DNA of 64,000 bases from Anabaena sp. UHCC 0204 (lineage in GTDB: Bacteria > Cyanobacteriota > Cyanobacteriia > Cyanobacteriales > Nostocaceae): positions 1-64,000 of the forward strand of contig NZ_VIKW01000025.1 of assembly GCF_009711975.1 (NCBI RefSeq), in the 5' to 3' direction. Made by a program: the position numbers and the translations under genes. Numbering within the stretch: position 1 is the stretch's first letter; each line of letters starts with the position of its first letter. This document shows, in pieces, positions 9,727-18,639 of this stretch. The notes below the pieces were generated by a model. It was given only the letters and a program-made list of their open reading frames with translations. It did not search any database and was not told where the DNA came from.

Positions 9727-10251
9727 GCAGATGACACAAGCTTTTTGATAATTCTTAATGGTTGGTTTACTTACGCCGTTGTGTACTAGTTCTCAACGTT
9801 GAAAGCTAGTGAGCAGAATTAATATTTTTACTTAAAAACCTTGTCTGACAAGGATTAAAGGCGAAAACCACACCAGTTTATTGATTGTTGTGATTCTCTT
9901 GAACTCAATACTAGACTCTGGGAATATTTTCGCCATAATTGCTTGTGGGATTGAATTTCCAGCATTTAACTCCGGTAAAATTATCTGTGACTCGATTTGG
10001 ATAAAAATCATTACTTAATGAGAAAATATTGTAATAATTTTAACTTTGATCTATGATTATATTGCGAATAAATTTTAATAGCTTACAAACTACTAAGTAT
10101 CAATTTAGAAAAAGTCCATAATTAATACATCATCTATACTTTATTAAAAAAAGATACCTTCAATCTGTACTCAAACTCACAACAACTATATTTGATTATT
10201 AATAATAATTCTAATTAGCTGAAATTACCAACTCTCGTTTTTTGGTTTATT

Positions 10252-11223
10252 ATGAACAATATTTTTTGTACAGAAGAATCTTGTCAAGCAAAAGAAGACC
10301 CCATTGGTACTGCCTTAAATCGCCAATATTATGTTTTAATTGAAGTTCCACCACCTTGGGCATCTAACCCCCTAGATTCCAAGGATATTGCGAGTAAACT
10401 ACAAGCTTTAAAACCAGCTATTGATGAGGTAGCATCATCTCTGAGGTTGCTATTTATTTACAATGCCAATTATTACGAAACTGGGAAAACTCGCTTAATT
10501 ATCTACTACCAAACAGCAGAAATATCTTCAAAGTATAGCAAGCAAGAATATATCCTCTCAGATATTGATGATGCAGTACCAATCATAGAAAAGTGTATCA
10601 ACAATGAAACTCTAGAATCTGAAAATACCAATATTCAAACTAGAGATTTTTTGGTATGTACTCATGGTAGTCATGATAAATGCTGCGCTAAATATGGCAA
10701 TCCTTTTTATCGTCAAGCTTTAGCAACAATAGAAGATTTATCATTATCTCATGTACGGGTTTGGCAAAGTAGCCATTTTGGTGGACATCGTTTTGCACCA
10801 ACTATGATTGATCTTCCAGAAGGGAGATATTACGCTAGGTTAAATCAAAAAATTTTCACTTCTATTTTGACACGAACTGGCGATATTCAATGTTTAAAAA
10901 ATGTCTATCGTGGTTGGGGAATCTTACCTTGGCAAGTGCAAATATTAGAACGAAAGTTGATGTTAAAATATGGTTGGGATTGGTTTAATTACCAAGTACA
11001 AGATCATGTAATTTATCAAAACGAAGATGAAACTTTTAATCAGGTAGAAATAACTTTTACAACACCTGATAGTAAAGTTAACACTTATAGATGTAATGTG
11101 ATTGATGACCCTACTAAAAGTATTAGTTTCCGAGGAGAATGTGGGACTAATGAATTAGTAACTTTTTCTCAGTATACAATTACAGAATTTGTAGATATGG
11201 CAGCATCATTAATCTCAATTTAA
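10252..11223 (+). CDS. Sucrase/ferredoxin-like family protein
   Basis: This 323-residue protein is of the Suc_Fer-like (PF06999) family, a thioredoxin-like [2Fe-2S] ferredoxin fold. The signature lies at about residues 139-175: VCTHGSHDKCCAKYG with three Cys and one His, then WQSSHFGGHRFAP, which supplies further His ligands. The biological reaction is not known for this family. It lies 11 bases ahead of an iron-siderophore binding lipoprotein, so an iron-linked redox role, such as releasing iron from a chelate, is an inference from context. The start ATG is the first in frame after a stop-rich AT stretch. Confidence 0.82.
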   Translation: MNNIFCTEESCQAKEDPIGTALNRQYYVLIEVPPPWASNPLDSKDIASKLQALKPAIDEVASSLRLLFIYNANYYETGKTRLIIYYQTAEISSKYSKQEYILSDIDDAVPIIEKCINNETLESENTNIQTRDFLVCTHGSHDKCCAKYGNPFYRQALATIEDLSLSHVRVWQSSHFGGHRFAPTMIDLPEGRYYARLNQKIFTSILTRTGDIQCLKNVYRGWGILPWQVQILERKLMLKYGWDWFNYQVQDHVIYQNEDETFNQVEITFTTPDSKVNTYRCNVIDDPTKSISFRGECGTNELVTFSQYTITEFVDMAASLISI

Positions 11224-11234
11224 TTATCAGGAAA

Positions 11235-12236
11235 ATGTCAATCAAAAATAATTTACTTATCAGGGTATCTACTTTCCTGAATTACATACTTGATGATCAT
11301 CAAATTAAGTTACTTGTATTCAGCCTCATCACAGCTTTAATAATTATCGGCTGTGGAATGAATACACCAAAAAATGCGCCTTTTAACTCTGTAAATGTTA
11401 CTTCAGAAATGCGAATATTTAAACACGCTCTGGGTGAAACAAAAATACCTTTACATCCACAGCGTGTAGTTGTATTAGGAGGCTTAGATAATGTTTTAGC
11501 TTTAGGGGTAAAACCAATAGCAGCTACTACATTAGGTGATTATAAATTTCAGGCTTATTTACAAGATTTAACATCAGAAATTGAAAAAATTGGTACTAAC
11601 GGTCAACCCAATTTAGAAAAGATTTTATATCTCAAACCTGACTTAATTCTAGGTTTTTCTTGGGATGCTGAATTATATGGACAACTATCTAAAATTGCCC
11701 CAACAGTATTGGTAGATCAAGATAGCGACTGGAAAGATTGGTTAAAGCAATATGCGGAAGCACTGGGAAAAACCGCCAAAGCTGAAAAATTGTTGCAAGA
11801 GTATGATCAGAAAATAGCAAGTTTGCGTCAAAAAATGGGAACAACCCTTTCCCAAACTAAAGTATCTTTAGTCAATTTTTGGGCTAATTATACTCGTCTT
11901 TATATGCGCCGTTCATTTGGTGGATCAATTCTCAAAGAAATCGGTTTACCTCGTTCTCAATATGAAAATAAAGATAAAAATCACGAAAACATCTCTTTAG
12001 AATTAGTTCCTCGAATTGGTGGTGATGTTATTTTCTTAATTCTGGGAGGACACAATGAATCAAGGTTAAAACAATTCATCAATCATCCTCTGTGGTCCCA
12101 GTTACAAGCTGTACAACAAAATCGGGTTTATCTTGTTACAGGTGATGTTTGGATTTCTGCATGGGGAATTATTGGCGCTAATCGCGTTTTAGATGACTTA
12201 TTCAAATATTTGCTGACTTACGCCGTACTGTACTAG
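11235..12236 (+). CDS. Iron-siderophore ABC transporter substrate-binding lipoprotein
   Basis: This 333-residue periplasmic binding protein is of the FecB/FhuD/BtuF type. A hydrophobic stretch (about 25-41) ends in lipobox IIIGC, which gives a lipid anchor. The mature part has the HALGETKIPLHPQRVVVLG opening typical of ferric-siderophore binders. It continues with the helix-linked two-lobe pattern (NLEKILYLKPDLILG, VYLVTGDVWISAWGIIGANRVLDDL). It is co-transcribed with the preceding ferredoxin-like gene. No permease or ATPase gene lies nearby. The final residues (about TYAVLY) are encoded by a short repeat that is also found at 9769. Confidence 0.87.
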   Translation: MSIKNNLLIRVSTFLNYILDDHQIKLLVFSLITALIIIGCGMNTPKNAPFNSVNVTSEMRIFKHALGETKIPLHPQRVVVLGGLDNVLALGVKPIAATTLGDYKFQAYLQDLTSEIEKIGTNGQPNLEKILYLKPDLILGFSWDAELYGQLSKIAPTVLVDQDSDWKDWLKQYAEALGKTAKAEKLLQEYDQKIASLRQKMGTTLSQTKVSLVNFWANYTRLYMRRSFGGSILKEIGLPRSQYENKDKNHENISLELVPRIGGDVIFLILGGHNESRLKQFINHPLWSQLQAVQQNRVYLVTGDVWISAWGIIGANRVLDDLFKYLLTYAVLY

Positions 12237-12324
12237 TTAATTACTCTATTTACCAGTATTACAAGTTGATGCAAACGATATTATAATTCGTTTGAAAGGT
12301 GTGTGAGATTAAGTTGTCGTTAAG

Positions 12325-12397
12325 TGCGCCCTGCTGGAATTGAACCAGCCTGAAGACGAATTATGAGTTCGTTGCCTCCCCAATCGGCCAAGAGCGC
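12325..12397 (-). tRNA. tRNA-Met (anticodon CAT)
   Basis: Read on the minus strand, a 7-bp acceptor stem (GCGCTCT/AGGGCGC) encloses a D arm with GCC/GGC, an anticodon stem ACGAA/TTCGT with loop CTCATAA (anticodon CAT), and a T arm GCTGG-TTCAATT-CCAGC. The discriminator base is A and CCA is not encoded. CAT could also be the lysidine-modified Ile tRNA. Elongator Met is preferred, and initiator features (unpaired first base, GGG/CCC anticodon stem) are absent. Confidence 0.85.
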
Positions 12398-12680
12398 TTA
12401 TTTACTGGAATCTTAACTTTGTTTTTGAGGTTTAGTTAGGTATTTTGATTTTAACTTCAATCACAGTAAATCATTATATCATAAATTTTGCAACCTGTAA
12501 ACAATTCTTGCTGGTAGTGTGGCGTTAGCCATAAAAGTCAGTTGTTAGTTGTTAAGAAGTTTTCCCTGCCCCCTGCCTCTTCTCTGTCACCTATCAATTG
12601 TTAGTCAATTTCAAAAATCCCTAGTAGCATATAGAGCAGGACTAAATAATTTCTTCCTTTTGTATAATCACCTTGTAGCG

Positions 12681-13382
12681 ATGAGAATAAATACTACTGT
12701 ACTTCTAACCTTAATTTTGTTAACCCTGATGTTGGGAGCAGGTTCTGCTAGTGGTTTTTTGGGCTTTACATTAGGTAGTATGGCGCTTAAAGGTGTTAAT
12801 ACACCAGATGGTCGTCCTACGACTAAATTTAATAATAGCAAAACCAATAATCCCCAACAGGGAAACGTAGCTTTTTTGAAAGAGGAAGATATCCTCAAAG
12901 CAGTGAAATCTAGGATTAACGATAAAAATCAGGGTAATAAAACAGAAAACCTAGAAGAAGAAGAGATGAAATCTAGTAAGCCCCAAGCAACAGAAAAACC
13001 ACCAGAAGTGACAGAAGAAACCCTCCAACCAGGATTTCCTGTGACTACTGAGAGTGAAGGTGTAACCATGTCGGTGCAATCTGTCCGCTATTCTGGAGGT
13101 GATTTATTACTAAGAGTGAATATGCAGAATAAAGGTAATGAATCTATCAGGTTTTTGTATAGTTTTTTAGATATTTCCGATGATAAAGGAAGAACTTTGA
13201 GTGCAATTACAGAAGGTTTACCAGCAGAATTGCCTGCAAAAGGTTCGGCATTTAAAGGTACAATTAGTATTCCTACAGCTTTACTTGATGATGTGAAACA
13301 GATATCTCTATCTTTAACTGATTATCCTGCTCAAAAACTCAAGTTACAATTGTCTGATATTCCTATAGAGAAAAATAATTAA
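12681..13382 (+). CDS. Membrane-anchored protein of unknown function, Ig-like C-terminus
   Basis: I do not recognise the family. With the start at MRINTTVLLTLILL the protein has 233 residues. An N-terminal hydrophobic anchor or signal (about 5-30) leads into a charged, low-complexity linker (about 50-125, rich in Lys, Glu, Asn and Pro). A beta-rich domain follows (SEGVTMSVQSVRYSGGDLLLRVNMQNKGNESIRFLYSFLDISDDKGRTL) that resembles the DUF4352-like immunoglobulin fold. The open frame extends 44 codons upstream, but that part is encoded by repeat-like CTGCCTC/TCTGTCACC text and is unlikely to be translated. It is probably a periplasmic or envelope protein. Confidence 0.65.
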   Translation: MRINTTVLLTLILLTLMLGAGSASGFLGFTLGSMALKGVNTPDGRPTTKFNNSKTNNPQQGNVAFLKEEDILKAVKSRINDKNQGNKTENLEEEEMKSSKPQATEKPPEVTEETLQPGFPVTTESEGVTMSVQSVRYSGGDLLLRVNMQNKGNESIRFLYSFLDISDDKGRTLSAITEGLPAELPAKGSAFKGTISIPTALLDDVKQISLSLTDYPAQKLKLQLSDIPIEKNN

Positions 13383-13466
13383 TACAATTTTAGGTTTTAA
13401 TGATTAATTCATTTAAAATCTAAAATTTTCTTCTCCCGGTGGGCAAATTCTATACCCTCTTAGACA

Positions 13467-14813
13467 GTGAGTGCTTTTTCTACCTTAAGTTTAACCGATG
13501 TAGGGCTGCGATTGTGTAGCGTGCTAGTGCTGATTGCTATCAATGCTTTTTTTGTGACGGCTGAGTTTTCCATGGTGACAGTACGACGAACACGTATTCA
13601 ACAGTTAGTACAAGCTGGTGATATACGAGCGATCGCTGTCGAAACATTACAACGTAGTATTGATAGACTACTATCTACAGCCCAACTTGGTATTACCCTT
13701 TCTAGTTTGGCGCTAGGTTGGATTGGAGAAGGGACAATTGCTGTATTGGTAGAAGAATGGCTAGACTCCTGGCCTTTACCAGTAAGAATGAATTACTTAC
13801 TAGCTCATTCTTTATCAGTTCCTATCGCTTTTTTTGCTATTGCTTACCTGCAAATTGTTTTAGGAGAATTATGTCCTAAATCAGTAGCAATGTTGTATTC
13901 AGAAAATCTGGCTAGGTTTTTGGGTCCATCAGTTAAAGCCATAGTGCGTTTTTTCAATCCCTTTATCTGGATTCTTAATCAATCAACCCATTGTTTATTA
14001 CGATTGTTTGGAATTGAATACACTGGTCAAAGTTGGCGACCACCAGTTACACCAGAAGAATTACAACTGATTATATCTACAGAAAGAGAATCTACAGGTT
14101 TAGAAAATGCCGAACGAGAACTATTAAATAACGTTTTTGAATTTGGGGATATTACCGCCGAAGATATTATGATTCCGCGGACTAGTATTATTGCTTTACC
14201 CATAAATGCCAGCTTTCAAGCATTACTTGAAGAAATCACATCTACTGGTCACTCTCGTTATCCTATTATTGGCGAATCTTTAGACGATATTCGTGGCATA
14301 GTTTATTTTCAAGATTTAGCAACACCTCTAGCCTTAGAAAAAATCACCAAAGATACCCAAATCCAAGATTGGATGCGTCCTCCTCGATTTGTGCCAGAAC
14401 AAACGCTATTAAGTGAACTCTTGCCGATGATGCAGCAAGAGAAACCTGCTATGGTGATGGTAGTTAATGAATTTGGTGGAATTGTCGGACTGGTTACTAT
14501 TCAAGATATCATCGCTGAGATTATTGGTAATGCAGGTGAGGCTGATAGTAGTAATGAGTTGCTGATCGAAATGGTAGACAAACACACATTTTTAGTTCAA
14601 GCTCAAATTAATTTGGAAGAAATGAATCAAGTCTTACATCTTAATTTACCCTTAATCAGAGAGTATCAGACTTTGGGTGGCTTTTTACTTTATCAATGCC
14701 AAAAAATGCCTAATAAAGGTGAAATATTCAACTATCAAAATCTTGAATTTACTGTTATTTCAGTGATTGGTCCCCGTCTTCACCAAATCCAAATTCGAGT
14801 TTTAGATGATTAG
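13467..14813 (+). CDS. CNNM/CBS-domain membrane protein (HlyC/CorC, UPF0053 family)
   Basis: This 448-residue protein has an N-terminal CNNM (DUF21) transmembrane domain (about 1-200; FFVTAEFSMVTVRRTRIQQL). A CBS pair follows (about 215-340; DIMIPRTSIIALPINASF and PAMVMVVNEFGGIVGLVTIQDIIAEIIG), then a C-terminal CorC_HlyC domain (about 355-445). Family members take part in magnesium or cobalt export and homeostasis. The label hemolysin is historical. Translation starts at GTG (MSAFSTLS). The 3' end overlaps the convergent queC by 12 bases. Confidence 0.9.
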   Translation: MSAFSTLSLTDVGLRLCSVLVLIAINAFFVTAEFSMVTVRRTRIQQLVQAGDIRAIAVETLQRSIDRLLSTAQLGITLSSLALGWIGEGTIAVLVEEWLDSWPLPVRMNYLLAHSLSVPIAFFAIAYLQIVLGELCPKSVAMLYSENLARFLGPSVKAIVRFFNPFIWILNQSTHCLLRLFGIEYTGQSWRPPVTPEELQLIISTERESTGLENAERELLNNVFEFGDITAEDIMIPRTSIIALPINASFQALLEEITSTGHSRYPIIGESLDDIRGIVYFQDLATPLALEKITKDTQIQDWMRPPRFVPEQTLLSELLPMMQQEKPAMVMVVNEFGGIVGLVTIQDIIAEIIGNAGEADSSNELLIEMVDKHTFLVQAQINLEEMNQVLHLNLPLIREYQTLGGFLLYQCQKMPNKGEIFNYQNLEFTVISVIGPRLHQIQIRVLDD

Positions 14814-15482
14814 ATAGGGAACGGGATCTTTTAAACCCAACTCAGCAAAAGCTGCTAACCGCAATTGGCAGGAATCACAGACACCACAGGCAACATCATT
14901 GCCAGCATAACAAGACCAAGTGAGATCCCAAGGTACACCTAACTGATTACCAAGTTGGATAATTTCAGTTTTCTTCAAATTAATTAATGGGGCGACAATT
15001 TCAATCGCTTGTCCTTCCCTTCCTTGTTTTGTTCCCAAGCGGAAAACGTCCTGCATTGATTGGATATAATCAGGACGACAATCTGGATAGCCAGAGTAAT
15101 CTAAAGCATTAACACCAATGTATACCTTTTGTGCCGCGATCGCTTCTGCATATCCCAAAGCAAAACTTAAAAAAATGGTATTACGGGCAGGAACATAGGT
15201 GACAGGAATATTATCCGCCATTTCATCAAGCGATCGCGCTTCAGGTAAATCAATTTTGTGATCTGTGAGTGCTGAACCACCCCATTGTCGTAAATCAAAA
15301 TTAACCACCTGATGTTGAATTACCCCTGCCGTCTTAGCAACCATTAAAGCAGAATTTAACTCTCTGCGATGTCGCTGTTGGTAATCAAAAGAAATAGCGT
15401 AACATTCACAGCCATCAGCTTTTGCTTGGTAAAGAACCGTCGAAGAATCTAATCCACCAGATAATAAAATTACAGCTTTCAT
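14802..15482 (-). CDS. queC: 7-cyano-7-deazaguanine synthase
   Basis: QueC converts 7-carboxy-7-deazaguanine to preQ0 with ATP and ammonia, in the queuosine pathway. The 226-residue protein starts MKAVILLSGGLDSSTVLYQA, with the PP-loop SGGLDSST at residues 8-15. It carries VPARNTIFLSFALGYAEA, then the zinc-binding C-terminus CYAGNDVACGVCDSC. An upstream in-frame ATG would add 14 hydrophobic residues ahead of the conserved start and is not used. It is convergent with the CNNM gene, and their ends overlap. Confidence 0.95.
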   Translation of the reverse strand: MKAVILLSGGLDSSTVLYQAKADGCECYAISFDYQQRHRRELNSALMVAKTAGVIQHQVVNFDLRQWGGSALTDHKIDLPEARSLDEMADNIPVTYVPARNTIFLSFALGYAEAIAAQKVYIGVNALDYSGYPDCRPDYIQSMQDVFRLGTKQGREGQAIEIVAPLINLKKTEIIQLGNQLGVPWDLTWSCYAGNDVACGVCDSCQLRLAAFAELGLKDPVPYLII

Positions 15483-16048
15483 AGTTAGATTACGGAATGG
15501 GAGATGAAGAAATAGGAAAAGCACAAGGGAATTTTACCAATTACCCATTCCTTCACAAATTGCATCCAAAAGATGGGAAAATCAACAAAATGCAACACAC
15601 AAAAATTAAATATGTACAAAAAAACTCTCACGAACAAGAACAACAACTGGATAGACCAAAAATTATACTGTGAGTATTAACTATTTCGATAACTGTAATT
15701 TTACTGATAACTTGGTGATTAACTTACCACTACCAACAACAGGTATTGATTTGATGAGTTAATTACCTAACCATATACCTGAGAATTTCTACTGAGGAAT
15801 TATGGCATTTACAAAGTCAGCAAAAACACAGATGATTTTTCTAGTAAATGATTAAAACAGGCTAATTCATCACTGTTTACCGAAAAGATAACCAGATGGC
15901 GGGAACTGAACCGAAACTTTGAAATTCTTCATAAAGATAATCACTATGTTACCATCTGGATGGTTTAAGACAAATCAAACTCGGCGTTTAAGTACAAAGA
16001 TCAAAGATCGTAGCGTCTCTAAATTTGGTGGTTGAGGAGAGAACAATA
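15483..16048. other. Upstream region of the oxidoreductase gene
   Basis: No gene is seen in about 560 bases. The region must hold the divergent promoters of queC and of the oxidoreductase gene. CCAGATGG (15893-15900) and CCATCTGG (15952-15959) form a weak long-range inverted pair. Nothing else stands out. Confidence 0.5.
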
Positions 16049-17131
16049 GTGCAAGATAGCATATCAATGTCAGAACCAAATCTATATTCACAGCGCAGCC
16101 AGCCACAACATATCCGCATAGGAGTGATTGGGGTTGGTAACATGGGACAACATCATACCCGCGTTCTGAGTTCCATGAAAGATGTGGAACTAGTAGGCGT
16201 TTCCGATATTAATGTTGAACGTGGTTTAGAAACTGCCAGCAAATACAAAGTCCGTTTTTTTGAAGATTACTGCGACTTACTACCTCATGTAGACGCAATT
16301 TGTGTTGCTGTACCTACACGGCTACACTATGCTGTGGGGATCAACTGTCTGTTAGCAGGAATCCATGTTTTAATTGAAAAACCAATTGCGGCTAGTATTT
16401 CGGAGGCAGAATCTCTAGTAAATGCTGCTGCTGAATCTCAGTGTATTCTGCAAGTTGGTCACATTGAGCGATTCAATCCCGCATTTAGGGAACTCAGCCA
16501 AGTCCTCAAAACTGAGGAGGTTTTGGCCTTAGAATCTCACCGCATGAGTCCTTATTCAGCGCGGGCGAACGATGTTTCCGTTGTTTTGGATTTAATGATT
16601 CATGACATTGATTTACTGCTAGAATTAGCTGCCTCACCAGTGGTGAAATTGACTGCTAGTGGAACTCGTTCTTTAGACTCAGGTTATTTAGATTATGTAA
16701 CTGCCACCTTGGGCTTTGCCAATGGGATTGTTGCTACTCTGACAGCCAGCAAAGTTACTCACCGGAAAATTCGCCGCTTAGTAGCCCATTGTAAAAATTC
16801 ATTTACAGAAGCAGATTTTCTCAATAATGAAATTTTAGTACATCGGCAAACCGCGATAAATCCTCACCTTGATAACCAAAAAGTCCTGTATAGACAGGAT
16901 GGTTTAATCGAAAAAGTTTATACCACTAATGTTCAACCTCTCAGTGCAGAACTAGAACATTTTGTCAATTGTGTTCGTGGTGGCAATCAGCCTTCTGTTG
17001 GTGGTGAACAAGCTCTTAAAGCTTTACGCTTGGCCAGTTTAATTGAGCAAATGGCTTTAGAAGAAAGAGTTTGGAACCCATTAGAGTGGTCTTCCGAATC
17101 GAGAGTCCAATCTTTGACATCAACTATCTAG
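16049..17131 (+). CDS. Gfo/Idh/MocA family NAD(P)-dependent oxidoreductase
   Basis: The Rossmann motif GVIGVGNMGQHHTRVL lies near residue 26 and the conserved EKPIA motif near residue 115, followed by the GHIERFNPAF substrate-domain motif. The C-terminal alpha/beta domain ends with the usual VGGEQALKALRLASLIEQM helix. Family members oxidise sugars or reduce imines, and the substrate here is unknown. I place the start at GTG 16049 because GAGGAG lies 9 bases before it. An in-frame TTG and GTG lie further upstream (16025, 16028) but without a well-spaced ribosome site. Length is about 360 residues, normal for the family. Confidence 0.85.
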   Translation: MQDSISMSEPNLYSQRSQPQHIRIGVIGVGNMGQHHTRVLSSMKDVELVGVSDINVERGLETASKYKVRFFEDYCDLLPHVDAICVAVPTRLHYAVGINCLLAGIHVLIEKPIAASISEAESLVNAAAESQCILQVGHIERFNPAFRELSQVLKTEEVLALESHRMSPYSARANDVSVVLDLMIHDIDLLLELAASPVVKLTASGTRSLDSGYLDYVTATLGFANGIVATLTASKVTHRKIRRLVAHCKNSFTEADFLNNEILVHRQTAINPHLDNQKVLYRQDGLIEKVYTTNVQPLSAELEHFVNCVRGGNQPSVGGEQALKALRLASLIEQMALEERVWNPLEWSSESRVQSLTSTI

Positions 17132-17488
17132 CTGAAACTGGCAGTGGGGAGAATTAATGATTTTTTCTCCCACTATGACAAATGGGGGCTGGTATTTTGT
17201 CCAAATTTATACAAATGACAATCTTCTCCAAGTAATTTCAGGAATTGAAAGTAGGACTCTATGGTGTTTATCTGTTGGCAACTCAAGTACAAGCGTAAAA
17301 ACACTAAATCAGCAACAAAAGCCTGACATCTACCTAAAACTGCCATCAGAAATCCTAAATCATAGAAAATTAACCATCGCCTATTATGAATTTTGACGTA
17401 TTTCTAGTTACACTTAACCCAACCTAAAATTTTTTGTAGCTCACCTTTTTGTAAGATGAGCATGATAACTTTTTACAGAGGAGCTTTC
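17132..17488. other. Gap before the parM-like gene
   Basis: A weak 79-codon frame (17157-17396) begins right after the oxidoreductase stop, but it has no recognisable domain and is probably not a gene. Close to the parM start, GCTCA/TGAGC arms (about 17440-17462) form a small dyad that could be an operator or part of a centromere-like site. Confidence 0.4.
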
Positions 17489-18634
17489 ATGACAGACCAA
17501 CCCCCCGTCGCTAATCCAATGAATGCCGCTGCGATTCCCATGAACCGCCAAACAGCAGCAGCCACACCAATGAATTCTGTAAAACCTAACAATATTACGG
17601 GTAAAACTATTCTCAGTGTTGATTTAGGTAGAACCTCCACAAAAACTTGTGTGAGCCGTGAACCCAGTAATGTGGCTTTCATTCCTTCTAACGTGAAAAA
17701 AACATCAATCGAACAAATTCGCGGCGGTGTATTTGAAGCCAAGGCTACTGATCCACTCATGGATTTGTGGCTGGAATATCAAGGTAGTGGCTATGCTGTG
17801 GGGCAGTTAGCCGCAGATTTTGGGGCAAATCTTGGCGTTGGCCAATCTAAAGTAGAAGATGCACTGGTCAAAGTATTATCATCTGCTGGTTACTTTAAAC
17901 TGAAAGATGAAATTGCTGTTGTCCTGGGTTTACCTTTCCTGTCTTTAGAACAATTTGAAAAGGAAAAGGCGCAGTTAACTAGTTTGGTGACTGGACCTCA
18001 TGTCTTGAATTTCCGAGGCGAATCTTTAACTTTGAACATTACCAAAGTCTGGGTAATGCCTGAAGGATATGGTAGTTTGCTGTGGTCAGAAACTCAACCT
18101 AATAAAGCCACATCTGTTCCTGATTTTACGAAAATATCTGTGGGGATTGTTGATATTGGTCATCAAACCATTGATATGATCATGGTGGATAATTTCCGCT
18201 TTGCCCGTGCTGCTTCTAAAAGTGAAGACTTTGGGATGAGTAAGTTTTATGAAATGGTAGCTCAGGAAATACAAGGTGCTGATAGTCAATCATTAGCATT
18301 GATTTCTGCGGTTAACAAGCCCAAAGGCGATCGCTTTTACCGTCCCAAAGGCGCTAGTAAGCCCACTAATTTAGATGATTTTCTGCCTAACTTGACAGAA
18401 CAGTTTTCCCGAGAAATTTGCTCTCGTGTGTTAGCTTGGTTGCCAGAGCGGGTAACTGATGTGATTATTACAGGTGGTGGTGGAGAGTTCTTCTGGGAAG
18501 ATGTTCAACGTCTACTCAAAGAAGCTAAAATCAATGCCTACTTAGCTGCACCTTCTCGGCAGGCTAATGCTTTGGGGCAGTATATTTATGGAGAAGCGCA
18601 ATTATCTGCTGCTGTTCGCGCTGCTAGGTCATAA
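17489..18634 (+). CDS. ParM/StbA-like actin-family ATPase
   Basis: This 381-residue protein has the actin/Hsp70 ATPase fold as used in plasmid segregation. Phosphate-1 motif ILSVDLGRTSTKTCV lies near residue 40 and phosphate-2 motif VGIVDIGHQTIDMIMVD near residue 217. The adenosine motif VTDVIITGGGGEFF lies near 325-338. The N-terminal 30 residues are low complexity (MNAAAIPMNRQTAAATPMN). The start at MTDQPP follows AGAGGAG at good spacing; an upstream in-frame ATG lacks one. The next gene, 5 bases on, encodes a small coiled-coil protein, matching the parM-parR layout. Filament formation and DNA segregation are inferred. The neighbours look chromosomal. Confidence 0.82.
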   Translation: MTDQPPVANPMNAAAIPMNRQTAAATPMNSVKPNNITGKTILSVDLGRTSTKTCVSREPSNVAFIPSNVKKTSIEQIRGGVFEAKATDPLMDLWLEYQGSGYAVGQLAADFGANLGVGQSKVEDALVKVLSSAGYFKLKDEIAVVLGLPFLSLEQFEKEKAQLTSLVTGPHVLNFRGESLTLNITKVWVMPEGYGSLLWSETQPNKATSVPDFTKISVGIVDIGHQTIDMIMVDNFRFARAASKSEDFGMSKFYEMVAQEIQGADSQSLALISAVNKPKGDRFYRPKGASKPTNLDDFLPNLTEQFSREICSRVLAWLPERVTDVIITGGGGEFFWEDVQRLLKEAKINAYLAAPSRQANALGQYIYGEAQLSAAVRAARS

Positions 18635-18639
18635 AACTG

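Larger units (their letters stand above)
9042..10251. other. Repeat-rich non-coding gap of 1.2 kb
   Basis: No convincing gene is seen. The gap holds a CATTGCGAGTGGAACGGAG repeat (from about 9110), a 17-base inverted pair (9266-9282 / 9318-9334) and a degenerate tandem repeat (about 9358-9460) with a relative at 19236-19302. It also holds an AATTAAA heptamer run (9689-9726), an ACTTACGCCGT motif (9769-9791) shared with the end of the gene at 12236, and a small CCTTGT/ACAAGG hairpin (9839-9853). The promoter of the next gene pair must lie in the last 300 bases, where AT-rich text partly resembles a Fur box (about 10191-10215, weak). Confidence 0.6.

Noticed and set aside
10191-10215. Fur-box-like text before the ferredoxin-like gene
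   Set aside because: GATTATTAATAATAATTCTAAT has only partial likeness to the Fur consensus and the region is AT-rich, so chance is likely.
12549-12680. N-terminal extension of the Ig-like protein
   Set aside because: It is encoded by repeat-type CTGCCTC/TCACC text; the hydrophobic signal begins at the later ATG.
15893-15959. CCAGATGG/CCATCTGG inverted pair as a riboswitch
   Set aside because: Only 8 bases pair over a 51-base loop and no known riboswitch core is visible.
17157-17396. A 79-codon frame after the Gfo/Idh/MocA gene
   Set aside because: It has a weak upstream GGGGAG and no recognisable fold or neighbour link, so it looks like chance coding in an AT-rich gap. Not excluded with certainty.
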